This document shows, piece after piece, positions 1-7,074 of a DNA stretch of 59,664 nt (position 1 is its first letter; each line of letters starts with the position of its first letter). The notes under the pieces are model-generated. The model was not told the DNA's origin and searched no databases. It saw only the letters and a program-made list of their open reading frames with translations. Both the position numbers and the translations under genes were made by a program. This DNA comes from an uncultured Prevotellaceae bacterium. GTDB lineage: Bacteria; Bacteroidota; Bacteroidia; Bacteroidales; Bacteroidaceae. The stretch is taken from positions 1-59,664 of the forward strand of contig CAMVKN010000020.1 in assembly GCA_947168045.1 (NCBI GenBank). Direction: 5' to 3'.

Positions 1-89
1 CCCATAGGGCGCGGGCATTCCCATATAAGTATGATGGTTGTGGTGACCAAGAAGTCGTATGGCGAAGGTCTGCGCCTCACTATATATAA
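1..89 (+). other. Left window edge; possible 3' end of an upstream gene
   Basis: Two + strand frames are open from base 1. The frame starting at base 3 stops at TAA 87-89 and would leave a 21-base gap before the DarT start, a normal operon spacing. The frame starting at base 1 runs to TGA 127-129 and would overlap the DarT start. Neither short peptide was recognised. If either is real, the defence-like operon that follows has another gene upstream outside the window. Confidence 0.25.
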
Positions 90-110
90 ACGAAAGAGAA
101 TAGAAAGAAC

Positions 111-1346
111 ATGTTTCTGGACTGGCTGAAACGAATCCTAGGCATAGCACCTGCTACACCACCACAAACAGAAGATACTGCTGGTGCTAAATGTCGTGCG
201 CCGAAATCACCATATGAGAGGCTTGACGAACGAAAGCAGACTGCAAAAGAGGAAAAGGAACAGATAAAAGTCTCTCCGACTGATTGGTACAAGATAGAAA
301 TCCCACAAGCTGGTGAAAAGAGAACAGTAGAGGTATATAATGCATACAAGTTTGGCGATGTCTTAAACCTGAAAGCGTTAAAGGAAGAACGCCTAAGAAA
401 GGAAGCCCATGAACTGAAAATCCTTGAAGAGGAAGTCAAGTCTTTGCTGACAAGAATTGAAAGAGCAATAAATGGTCGAAGAGCGGAAGAAGCAAAGACT
501 AACCTTGACAAGACGCTTGAAAAGATTATAAAGGTCAAGGATACCTCAATACGTCTGAAGCATCAGGAACTCCAAAGCAGATATGCCAATCTTGTAGCAG
601 AGATGGAACGTGAGGAACTGGCAAGGCTGGCTGAGGAAAGACGTAGAAAAGAGGAAGAAGAGAAGAAAAGGAAAGAAGCAGAAGAGAAAGCACGGAAAGA
701 AAAGGAGAAGCGTGAGCAGAAAGAGCGCGCAAGACGTGTAGCGGAAGCACAGCGGCTTGCTGATGAGGCTCGAAAGAAAGAACAAGCAGAGCAAGCAGAG
801 AAACAGCGTTTGATGGCTCTGTCCTCTGAAATGAAAGAGGATTGGCAGAGTTTCAAGCAGGTTCTTGACGACAATCATGTGAGGTATCTCTATCACTTTA
901 CTGATGTGCGCAATATTCCATCTATAAAGAAACATGGCGGTCTTCTATCATGGCACTATTGCCACACGCACGGAATTACAATCCCATGCCAAGGCGGTGA
1001 CTATGATTCAAGGGAGCTTGACAAGAAATACGGGCTTGAAGATTATGTGCGGTTAAGTTTCTGTGACGATCATCCTATGAAATGGCGGCTCGAACAATCG
1101 GGAAGTGTTATGAGAGTCCTTAGAATTAAAATTGATGTGGCTTTATTAAAGGATACTCAATTCTCTGACATGAATGCCGCTGATAAACGTCATACTCACG
1201 GCAAGACTTTAAGACATCTACAAATGGTGGATTTTGATGCCACTAAAATGCATTACCTTAGAAGCGATGACCCAAATTTCAAACCGCATCAAGCAGAAGT
1301 CATGGTTAAAACATTTATTCCACTAAAATACATAGAGAATATATGA
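111..1346 (+). CDS. DarT-like ADP-ribosyltransferase with long N-terminal coiled coil
   Basis: Predicted NAD-dependent ADP-ribosyltransferase of the DarT (DUF4433) family, which modifies bases in DNA. The catalytic domain occupies about residues 257-411: it opens with the NAD-binding-type motif YLYHFTDVRNIPSI (259-272), continues through DYVRLSF (311-317) followed by HPM, and ends with HQAEVMV, where E396 matches the catalytic glutamate of DarT. Residues about 90-250 are a highly charged Glu/Lys/Arg coiled coil that classical DarT proteins of about 200 residues lack. The stop overlaps the start of the next gene by 4 bases (ATGA), so the partner is probably translationally coupled. The next genes are a NADAR-like protein and a ZorA/ZorB-like pair, which suggests a phage-triggered toxin. 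The base targeted (thymidine, as in DarTG, or guanosine, as in DarT-NADAR) cannot be read from the sequence. GC content is clearly below the window average. Confidence 0.8.
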   Translation: MFLDWLKRILGIAPATPPQTEDTAGAKCRAPKSPYERLDERKQTAKEEKEQIKVSPTDWYKIEIPQAGEKRTVEVYNAYKFGDVLNLKALKEERLRKEAHELKILEEEVKSLLTRIERAINGRRAEEAKTNLDKTLEKIIKVKDTSIRLKHQELQSRYANLVAEMEREELARLAEERRRKEEEEKKRKEAEEKARKEKEKREQKERARRVAEAQRLADEARKKEQAEQAEKQRLMALSSEMKEDWQSFKQVLDDNHVRYLYHFTDVRNIPSIKKHGGLLSWHYCHTHGITIPCQGGDYDSRELDKKYGLEDYVRLSFCDDHPMKWRLEQSGSVMRVLRIKIDVALLKDTQFSDMNAADKRHTHGKTLRHLQMVDFDATKMHYLRSDDPNFKPHQAEVMVKTFIPLKYIENI

Positions 1347-2038
1347 TATACGTAGTAAACAAAAAGCGAAAGCTGGAGAAAGTGAAAGAGGAATTCCCCA
1401 ATGCAGCAATATTGGATATTACCTCTACTTCAAATATGAGATATGCGCAGATATTGAGTCCGTTCTATCCGCACATGAACATTCCTATACCATTTACGGA
1501 AGGACTAACTGCTACATGTGTAGAGGCCGTATGGCAAGGGCTAAAGGTCTTTGATGGTGCCGACGTGGATTTCGCTACATTTAGGAACGATACGATGCAC
1601 GACCTAAAACGGACTGTTCGTAAGTTTGGAATGCCTAAAGGACATAGAAAAGGGGCATATGGTACAGAGTTGTTGGGATATTTTGAGGCTCGAATGTTGA
1701 TTTATCTTCCAACATACAAGTGGGTACTCGATAATGTGCCAGAAGTGCATCGTGTGATGGAGCGCATAAAAGAACAAAGCAAGATACAAGACATCGTGCT
1801 TTTAGACTATAATACGAACATTGATTTCAGGGATGCATCAAAGCCCCTTTCTCATGCTGGGTTGGTGAAACTCTACATAGAGGGCAAATATCCAGATGGG
1901 GTAGATGGTTACCAGCCGATGACAAAGGAAGAACTGGAACAAAAGAAGCAACGGGACAAGGAGCAGAGAAAAGAAATCAAGAAAAGAGCAAAGAAACAGA
2001 AGCATGAACAGAGCGGAAGCTTATTTGACAACGAATAA
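1343..2038 (+). CDS. NADAR/DUF6939-like protein, predicted ADP-ribosyl glycohydrolase partner of DarT
   Basis: This 231-residue protein shows a pattern like NADAR (YbiA-type) N-glycosidases: SPFYPH at 39-44, CVEAVWQGLKVF at 59-70 (compare the 'tsvEhayqaaK' helix of NADAR), FGMPKGHRKG at 95-104, then a helix with EARMLIYLPTYKWVL. NADAR proteins remove ADP-ribose from guanine, and DarT-NADAR pairs are known as toxin-antitoxin modules; the assignment here rests on motif likeness. The start overlaps the DarT stop, and the next gene begins 12 bases after its stop. The C-terminal 30 residues are a Lys/Glu-rich tail. The likely role is to reverse DarT-type modification and hold the toxin in check. 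The alternative is an uncharacterised DUF6939 protein with another glycosidase role. Confidence 0.6.
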   Translation: MIYVVNKKRKLEKVKEEFPNAAILDITSTSNMRYAQILSPFYPHMNIPIPFTEGLTATCVEAVWQGLKVFDGADVDFATFRNDTMHDLKRTVRKFGMPKGHRKGAYGTELLGYFEARMLIYLPTYKWVLDNVPEVHRVMERIKEQSKIQDIVLLDYNTNIDFRDASKPLSHAGLVKLYIEGKYPDGVDGYQPMTKEELEQKKQRDKEQRKEIKKRAKKQKHEQSGSLFDNE

Positions 2039-2050
2039 AAATTATACCCT

Positions 2051-3553
2051 ATGGAAAATATAAATGAATACATCGGCTTGATTGTGGCACTGGTTGTTGT
2101 CGCAATTGTAATCATCCTCCAAATCACAAGTTTCGTCAAGACGAGGCACAAGATTGGAGAGCTCAAGAACCTGTTTGAGCATGTCGAAGACTTGTTCCTG
2201 AAAGAAACCTCGCTTACTCCAAGCGTTTTACGTTCAAAGAGTTCTTTACAGAAATTCTTGGCAAACATTCCTAATCGTTACGTCAAAACGGAAGATGGTG
2301 AGGATGATAGAATTGATTATACAGATCTTTCGTTGCTCGCCCTGTCTGGTGGAAAACACGCTGATGGAAGATTTGGCGTAATCGTTAATAGAACGAATGA
2401 ATACTTGTGCAAGAATACAGGTACAAGTGCCGACCTTGGCATTCTTGAAGATATTTGCGATAACCAAAAGAATGCTTTAGAGGATGAAATACACAACAGC
2501 CTGAACGTCCCTTTATATTTGGGATTGGCAGGAACTTTCATTGGCATTATCACAGGTTTGTGGGGTATAGACTTTAAGCAGATGTTTGGGGCAGGTGGTG
2601 AACTGACAGGGTTACAGCACTTGTTATACGGAGTCGTTGTCGCCATGAGTGCCAGTTTTCTCGGGCTGGGCTTCACTGTTTTCAATAGTGCCGTAACTTA
2701 TAAGGACGCAGTTTCTAAGTCTAACGAGGGGAAAGAAGAGTACATGGATTTCCTCCGCCGTGAATTGATGCCGCTGCTTTCAAACAGTATGGCTTCAAGT
2801 CTGAACTCGTTGCGCGGAGTATTGGGGCATTTCGTTGACAAGTTTGGCCGTAATCTTGATGCCTACGCTGACTCCGCAGAACTTCTCAACGATAATCTGG
2901 AGAAGCAACATTTGGTTTTGCAAGAAATTAACAAGTTGAGCTTGACGCGAACAGCCAACAAGATTGCCGAAACATTCTTGCAGTTGAAAGATTCATCAGA
3001 TTCTTTTGCCGTATTCCAGACTTATCAGCAGCAACTCAATTCTACGATTGCCAATGTGTCAGGAATGGTGAACCAGATACAAACCTTGCTCGGCAAGTTT
3101 GACGAATTTACGGCAGGGCTTTCTGTCGTTGTCAGCAATCAGAATAAAACGACAGAATTGCAAAGGGAGTTCCAAGAAGCCATAACAACTCATTTCCCTA
3201 CAGGCTCTGAAGCACGTGATGCTTGGCGCAAGGAGTTTGACATGTTTATATCAGAAGGCAAGCAAGTCTCTGAAAGCCTATCCACGCAATTAACCGCATC
3301 TACCGAACATATCCAGAACTTTGTGAATAACAACAAGGAATTCTTTGATACATTTGAGAAGATGAAGGCTGTGCTTGCAGAAATGGTTCAATATACACAA
3401 GTTCAGGCTGACTGCTACAAGGATTTGAAGGGCGAGATTCTGAATCTTCGCAAAGATTATAAAGATGCCCAGCAAGAATCAATTGAGTTGCACAAGGCGA
3501 CCCTAAAGGCTGTTGATGCAATGACAAAAGCCATCAAAGACTTTCAGAAGTAA
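2051..3553 (+). CDS. ZorA-like MotA/TolQ/ExbB-family channel subunit with long cytoplasmic tail
   Basis: A 500-residue inner-membrane protein. Hydrophobic helices lie at about 6-29, 154-173 and 191-215. The last two, with GLAGTFIGIITGLWG (158-172) and GVVVAMSASFLGLGFTV (194-210), form the MotA/TolQ/ExbB proton-channel signature. Residues about 220-500 are a long, helical, probably coiled-coil tail, the hallmark that separates ZorA of Zorya anti-phage systems from MotA and ExbB. In Zorya, a ZorA pentamer surrounds a ZorB dimer and its tail passes the signal to cytoplasmic effectors. The next gene, 3 bases downstream, is the ZorB-like partner. No ZorC, ZorD or ZorE is visible; the DarT/NADAR pair upstream occupies the effector position. 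Confidence 0.75.
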   Translation: MENINEYIGLIVALVVVAIVIILQITSFVKTRHKIGELKNLFEHVEDLFLKETSLTPSVLRSKSSLQKFLANIPNRYVKTEDGEDDRIDYTDLSLLALSGGKHADGRFGVIVNRTNEYLCKNTGTSADLGILEDICDNQKNALEDEIHNSLNVPLYLGLAGTFIGIITGLWGIDFKQMFGAGGELTGLQHLLYGVVVAMSASFLGLGFTVFNSAVTYKDAVSKSNEGKEEYMDFLRRELMPLLSNSMASSLNSLRGVLGHFVDKFGRNLDAYADSAELLNDNLEKQHLVLQEINKLSLTRTANKIAETFLQLKDSSDSFAVFQTYQQQLNSTIANVSGMVNQIQTLLGKFDEFTAGLSVVVSNQNKTTELQREFQEAITTHFPTGSEARDAWRKEFDMFISEGKQVSESLSTQLTASTEHIQNFVNNNKEFFDTFEKMKAVLAEMVQYTQVQADCYKDLKGEILNLRKDYKDAQQESIELHKATLKAVDAMTKAIKDFQK

Positions 3554-3556
3554 ACT

Positions 3557-4249
3557 ATGGCAAGAGAAAAGTATAAAGATTCGTTTTGGCTAAGCTATTC
3601 CGACTTGATGACGAGTTTGTTCTTCATCATGTTGGTGCTTTTCGTGGTCTGCATTGGTAAGATGAAATACGACAATGCGGCTTTGGAGAACGAACGAAAC
3701 CAAGCCAATGCTGAGAAAGAGCAACTGAAGCGTATTCTCCAACTTGATGCACAGTTCGAGGAACTAAGCAAATCGTCTGCTTTGCAATACGTTGAGGAAA
3801 AGAAGATGTTTGTGGCAAAGGATTTCATCGGCATTGAAATATTCAATCATCTTGATGATACAATTAAGCCAGAATATATTGCAACCGTTGATGCTGTAGG
3901 ACAATCCCTACAAGATGTTGTAAAGCGATTGCATGAGAAGAATCCTGATTTGAATTTCCAACTTGTCATTGAAGGTAATGCAGCCATCCCTTGGCAACAG
4001 CTACAGAACCATTCCTATAATCCTGATAATGTCTCAATGTACGAACTAAGTTATCATCGTGCATTGGCACTCTATCGCAGATGGCTCTCAAAGGGTATTG
4101 ACCTGCGGAAATATAACACAGAAGTCATTATAGCTGGAAGTGGGTTTAATGGTATTAATCGGGATAATAAAGTGGAAGAGAATAATAAGCGCTTTGTAAT
4201 ACAGATTATCCCAAAGATTTCAAGGCCGAAACAGGTAAACGAACAATAG
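3557..4249 (+). CDS. ZorB-like MotB/OmpA-family peptidoglycan-binding stator subunit
   Basis: A 230-residue protein with the MotB/ZorB layout: a short cytoplasmic N-terminus, one transmembrane helix (about 17-35) opening with SYSDLMTSLFF, where D16 is the expected proton-carrying aspartate, a short coiled coil (38-75), and an OmpA-like periplasmic domain (about 90-220). The peptidoglycan-binding signature is visible as ELSYHRALALY (163-173, matching NxxLSxxRAxxV) and ENNKRFVIQI (208-217). It starts 3 bases after the ZorA-like stop, so the two are a coupled pair. It probably anchors the motor to the cell wall, senses envelope disturbance by phage, and lets ion flow drive the ZorA tail. It is the last gene of the unit; two hairpins follow. 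Confidence 0.8.
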   Translation: MAREKYKDSFWLSYSDLMTSLFFIMLVLFVVCIGKMKYDNAALENERNQANAEKEQLKRILQLDAQFEELSKSSALQYVEEKKMFVAKDFIGIEIFNHLDDTIKPEYIATVDAVGQSLQDVVKRLHEKNPDLNFQLVIEGNAAIPWQQLQNHSYNPDNVSMYELSYHRALALYRRWLSKGIDLRKYNTEVIIAGSGFNGINRDNKVEENNKRFVIQIIPKISRPKQVNEQ

Positions 4250-4264
4250 CCAATTTAATCAAAT

Positions 4265-4305
4265 CGAAAGTTGCCTAATCCTGATGGGAGATTAGGCAAC
4301 TTTCG
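4265..4305 (+). terminator. Perfect 16-bp hairpin after the ZorB-like gene
   Basis: Arms 4265-4280 and 4290-4305 are perfectly complementary around a 9-base loop, and the descending arm ends in CTTTCG. It lies 16 bases past the zorB-like stop. The U-tract is short, so it may be a weak terminator or an mRNA 3'-end stabiliser. Confidence 0.6.
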
Positions 4306-4357
4306 TATAGCAATTAGGCCGTTTTCTGTTTTTCGCCCCTATACAATTATATGTTAC

Positions 4358-4384
4358 AGGCCGCCCGTCGTGGCGGTCCTTTTT
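4358..4384 (+). terminator. GC-rich hairpin followed by five T's
   Basis: GGCCGCC (4359-4365) pairs with GGCGGTCC (4372-4379) around a short loop with one bulge, and T's run from 4380 to 4384. This is the usual intrinsic terminator form and would insulate the DUF3791 module from the zor-like operon. Confidence 0.6.
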
Positions 4385-4438
4385 GGAGATAATACACAGA
4401 AATTCAAACTAAAAGGATGCTATATAGAAAAAGTTTTG

Positions 4439-4446
4439 TAACTTTG
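4439..4446 (+). promoter_or_regulatory. Bacteroidota -7 box (TAACTTTG)
   Basis: TAACTTTG at 4439-4446 fits the TAnnTTTG -7 consensus and lies 20 bases before the first DUF3791 start. I see no convincing TTTG -33 box at the right distance, so it may be a weak promoter. Confidence 0.5.
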
Positions 4447-4466
4447 CACCCAAAAGCATATGAAGT

Positions 4467-4682
4467 ATGGGAACGGAGCATTTGGATTTCGTTACTTTCT
4501 GCGTAGGCAGCCTGTCGGATGCGCTTCATAAGAGTGCGTCGCAGGTGTATGGTGCTCTGCGGTCGTCGGGAGTACTGAACGATTATATTGTGCCCTGCTA
4601 TGACGTGTTGCACACGTTCAGCAAGGACTATCTTGTGGAGGAACTGACTGAAGTGTTAAAAGAAAGGGGAGCACTGGCATGA
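4467..4682 (+). CDS. DUF3791 family small protein (first copy)
   Basis: A 71-residue helical protein with the DUF3791 pattern: an N-terminal helix with FVTFCVGSLSDAL (8-20), a middle segment in which a glycine-type turn precedes DYIVPCYDVLHTFS (39-52), and a C-terminal helix ELTEVLKERG (59-68). DUF3791 proteins are regularly found beside DUF3990 proteins and are thought to be their partner or antitoxin. The stop overlaps the DUF3990 start by 4 bases (ATGA), so translation is coupled. Function is inferred from this pairing only. Confidence 0.7.
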   Translation: MGTEHLDFVTFCVGSLSDALHKSASQVYGALRSSGVLNDYIVPCYDVLHTFSKDYLVEELTEVLKERGALA

Positions 4683-5152
4683 GACTCTATCATGCATCGA
4701 CATTGATAATTGAAAAGCCCGACGTGCTGCATTCACGCAACAAGCTGGACTTCGGAAAGGGATTCTACCTGACAGCCATTCGTGAACAGGCCGTCCGCTA
4801 TGCCGAGCGATTCACTCGTAGAGGCAAGGAGTCATTCATCAATGAGTATGAACTGGATGAGGAAACACCAGACTTCACCATCAAATCCTTTCCAAGTTAC
4901 GATGAAGAATGGCTCGACTATGTGGCCATTTGCAGGAAGGGAGAGAAGCCACAGCAGACTTTTGATGCCGTAGCTGGCGGCGTAGCAAACGACAAGGTGT
5001 TTAATACCGTTGACCTCTATTTCGCGGGAGTCATTTCCAAGGACGAAGCGTTAGGCAGATTGAAATACGAGAAGCCGAACCACCAGTTATGCATTCTGAA
5101 CGGACTGATGCTTGACCGTCATCTTCATTTCATTAAAGCTGAAAGGGTATAA
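4679..5152 (+). CDS. DUF3990 family protein, putative ADP-ribosyltransferase-fold toxin
   Basis: A 157-residue protein with the DUF3990 signature, a domain related to the ADP-ribosyltransferase fold: LYHAS (3-7), LDFGKGFYLTAIREQAVRYA (23-42) and NHQLCILN (134-141) near the C-terminus, where ADP-ribosyltransferases carry their catalytic loop. The target is unknown. It sits between two DUF3791 genes with 4-base overlap upstream and 2 bases of spacing downstream, which looks like a toxin with two small partners. It is thus the second ADP-ribosyltransferase-type gene within 5 kb. GC content is low, as in the neighbouring defence-like genes. Confidence 0.7.
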   Translation: MRLYHASTLIIEKPDVLHSRNKLDFGKGFYLTAIREQAVRYAERFTRRGKESFINEYELDEETPDFTIKSFPSYDEEWLDYVAICRKGEKPQQTFDAVAGGVANDKVFNTVDLYFAGVISKDEALGRLKYEKPNHQLCILNGLMLDRHLHFIKAERV

Positions 5153-5154
5153 CC

Positions 5155-5376
5155 ATGGAAGCCAACAAAACGATACTTCAGATGAAATATGCAAGGATAG
5201 TGGCTATCTTTGCAAAGGAGTCAGGCTTGTCGCTTGAGGACGCCTTGGCTTTCTTCTATGATTCTGACACGTATAAACTCATCAGTGAGGGCGTGGCCGA
5301 CATGCATTGCCGTAGTGATGAGTATCTGGCTGACGAGTTGATGTTGGAATACAAGGAGCAGGTTTGCAGCCAGTAA
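5155..5376 (+). CDS. DUF3791 family small protein (second copy)
   Basis: A 73-residue protein starting 2 bases after the DUF3990 stop. It shares the DUF3791 layout with the gene at 4467: a helix with MKYARIVAIFAKESGLSLED (10-29), DSDTYKLISEGVADMHCRSD (50-69 region in outline) and a terminal helix. The two copies differ strongly, so they are not a recent duplication and may have separate roles, for example one antitoxin and one adaptor. No terminator as strong as the one upstream follows; an 8-bp inverted repeat lies 32 bases downstream. Confidence 0.65.
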   Translation: MEANKTILQMKYARIVAIFAKESGLSLEDALAFFYDSDTYKLISEGVADMHCRSDEYLADELMLEYKEQVCSQ

Positions 5377-5408
5377 ACAAAAGAGCTTGAAAAGAACCGT
5401 CTTTTAAA

Positions 5409-5440
5409 AATTACTGGGTTAGAGAATAGAATCAGTAATT
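5409..5440. repeat. Small inverted repeat, possible weak terminator
   Basis: AATTACTG (5409-5416) is complementary to CAGTAATT (5433-5440). It lies 32 bases past the second DUF3791 gene and overlaps the stop of a small minus-strand frame. The stem is AT-rich, so any terminator function would be weak. Confidence 0.35.
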
Positions 5441-5630
5441 ACATATACCGTTTCATTTCTTCACCCTCAGCTCCTGCGTACAACTCCAGCAGGCTCTTGG
5501 CTGGACTCGACTGAATCTTGGGAATCAGGACTTCCTCGACTTGGAAGAAGCCTACCTCTGCCTTAAAGGAAAAGCGGGAAGCCTTGCTGCCATCCTCGGC
5601 CTCGGTTTCCCGCTCTTTGTTTCTCCACAT
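5439..5630 (-). CDS. Small hypothetical protein or gene fragment
   Basis: A minus-strand frame of 63 residues starting at the ATG at 5628-5630. The second half, with FKAEVGFFQVEEVLIPKIQ followed by SSPAKSLLELYAGAEGEEMKR, reads like real protein rather than noise, with balanced hydrophobic and charged residues. I do not recognise the family. A longer frame reaches 5714 but crosses a palindrome and turns arginine-rich, so I prefer the inner start. It may be a decayed end of a mobile-element gene at the edge of the acquired region. Confidence 0.35.
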   Translation of the reverse strand: MWRNKERETEAEDGSKASRFSFKAEVGFFQVEEVLIPKIQSSPAKSLLELYAGAEGEEMKRYM

Positions 5631-5679
5631 TTGTATATTACACCGCCACGCCCGTCCGCATCTCGTCTTTATTTTTATA

Positions 5680-5710
5680 CCATGGGGAATGCGTCGCGCA
5701 CTCCCCATGG
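5680..5710. repeat. 14-bp inverted repeat
   Basis: Arms 5680-5693 and 5697-5710 pair with one mismatch around a 3-base loop, and each arm ends in the NcoI-type palindrome CCATGG. There is no T-run on either side, so it is probably a structural or repeat-family element rather than a terminator. Confidence 0.5.
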
Positions 5711-5939
5711 CCATATCAACTAACTAATGCTCTGAAAAAACTACTAATCAAACTAACCTATGAAAAAACTACTCTTTTGACGGGTCACTGCACAACAACA
5801 GGATTGTGCAGACAATTATAATACGCGTCAGCGGCTCTGGCTACTCAGTGGGTACGTGTTTTTCTTTCGTTTTTCTTCGGTTGCGACACTGACTGAGCTG
5901 AGTGGGGAGCCGAAAGAAAGGAAAAAAGGGGCCCTGACT
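5711..5939. other. Non-coding stretch with a short hairpin
   Basis: No gene is seen. It holds a repeated GAAAAAACTACT (5734-5745 region and 5762-5773 region), a tiny frame encoding MKKLLF then stop, and the hairpin TGCACAA (5789-5795) with TTGTGCA (5804-5810). These may be remnants of a decayed gene start. Confidence 0.35.
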
Positions 5940-6020
5940 ATTCTCGCGCAGAGGCGCAGAGTGTACTATGCATCACTCTAAAGCGACTGTATGCGTAACT
6001 CTGCGACTCTGCGCGAGAAT
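5940..6020. repeat. 23-bp inverted repeat around a 35-base centre
   Basis: Arms 5940-5962 and 5998-6020 are complementary with one mismatch (the arm opens ATTCTCGCGCAGAG). It looks like a small palindromic intergenic element of the type dispersed through such genomes. It lies about 60 bases upstream of the ABC operon promoter. Confidence 0.6.
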
Positions 6021-6079
6021 AAAGAGCAAGCGGTTAAAAGTTAAATGTCGTTAAGAAAAGAAGATTTCTTATCCAATTA

Positions 6080-6136
6080 TTTGGTGGGAATGAAAAAACG
6101 CACTACTTTTGCAGTGTACTAAATAAGTGGTACACT
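6080..6136 (+). promoter_or_regulatory. Consensus promoter plus YtrA/GntR-type operator
   Basis: TTTG (6080-6083) and TACTTTTG (6104-6111) are separated by 20 bases, an ideal Bacteroidota promoter. Right after it, AGTGTAC (6113-6119) and GTACACT (6130-6136) form a perfect inverted repeat with a 10-base centre, resembling operators of YtrA-type GntR repressors. The regulator encoded at 7893 is the obvious candidate to bind here, so the operon is probably self-repressed. Confidence 0.7.
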
Positions 6137-6167
6137 ATTACACATCTTATATATACGCTGCTAAGTT

Positions 6168-7016
6168 ATGATTGACATCAAAGACATCACCTACAGTTAC
6201 CCCGGTCAGAAAGTGCCCGTGTTCGACCAGTTCAGCCTGTCGATAGCAGGCAACAGCATCTATGGGCTGTTAGGCAAGAACGGGACGGGCAAGTCCACCC
6301 TCCTCTCGCTGATTGCCGGTCTGCTCCGCCCCAGGCAGGGCACCATCAGCGTCGACGGCATGTCGAGCATGGAGCGCAACGCAGCGCTGCTGCGTGACGT
6401 TTTCATCGTCTCTGAGGAGTTCGACCTCCCCGCCATGTCGCTCAGCAGCTATGTCCAGCTGCTCGCCCCCTTCTATCCCCGTTTCAGTCACGAGCTGCTC
6501 AGTCGCTGTCTGACGGCCTTCGAGCTGCCCTCCGACATGCAGCTCCACCAGCTGTCGATGGGTCAGAAGAAGAAGGTGCAGATGAGCATCGCCCTGGCCG
6601 CCGGCACCCGTCTGCTGCTCATGGACGAGCCCACCAACGGTCTCGACATCCCCTCGAAGAGTCAGTTCCGCAAGGTGGTGGCCGAGACGATGTCCGTGCC
6701 CCTGTCGTCGTCCGCTTCTGATGCCGTCGAGCGCACCATCCTCATCAGCACCCATCAGGTGCACGATGTGGAGCAGCTGCTCGACCACATCCTCATCATC
6801 TCCGAGCGTGCCTTGCTGCTCGACACCTCCGTGGCCGACCTCACCGACCGTTTCGTCTTCGAGGTGCGGCCCAGCGGTCAGCTCGACGACACCATCATCT
6901 ACGCCGAGCCCTCGCTGCAGGGCAACATCGTCATGGCGCACCGTGAGGAAGGCGACGCCGAGACCCAGGTGAACCTTGAGCTGTTGTTCAACGCCGTGAC
7001 GAAGGGACTGCTCTGA
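6168..7016 (+). CDS. ABC transporter ATP-binding protein (YtrB-type)
   Basis: A 282-residue ATPase. Walker A is GKNGTGKST (36-44), the signature is LSMGQKKKVQ, Walker B is LLLMDEPTNGLD, and a switch histidine follows in ILISTHQVHD. It would energise the membrane protein encoded 58 bases downstream. The set ATPase-permease-GntR regulator is typical of YtrA-controlled export systems that respond to cell-envelope or antibiotic stress. It is the first gene after the promoter and operator at 6080-6136. The substrate cannot be told from the sequence. Confidence 0.85.
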   Translation: MIDIKDITYSYPGQKVPVFDQFSLSIAGNSIYGLLGKNGTGKSTLLSLIAGLLRPRQGTISVDGMSSMERNAALLRDVFIVSEEFDLPAMSLSSYVQLLAPFYPRFSHELLSRCLTAFELPSDMQLHQLSMGQKKKVQMSIALAAGTRLLLMDEPTNGLDIPSKSQFRKVVAETMSVPLSSSASDAVERTILISTHQVHDVEQLLDHILIISERALLLDTSVADLTDRFVFEVRPSGQLDDTIIYAEPSLQGNIVMAHREEGDAETQVNLELLFNAVTKGLL

Positions 7017-7074
7017 CGGCGGCGTAAGGTAACAACGACCATTCCAATGATGACAACGAATAGAACGAATAGAT

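Noticed and set aside
2051..4249. Flagellar MotAB or ExbBD/TolQR pair
   Set aside because: The long helical tail of the first protein, the OmpA-type domain of the second and the lack of flagellar or TonB/Tol neighbours fit ZorAB better.
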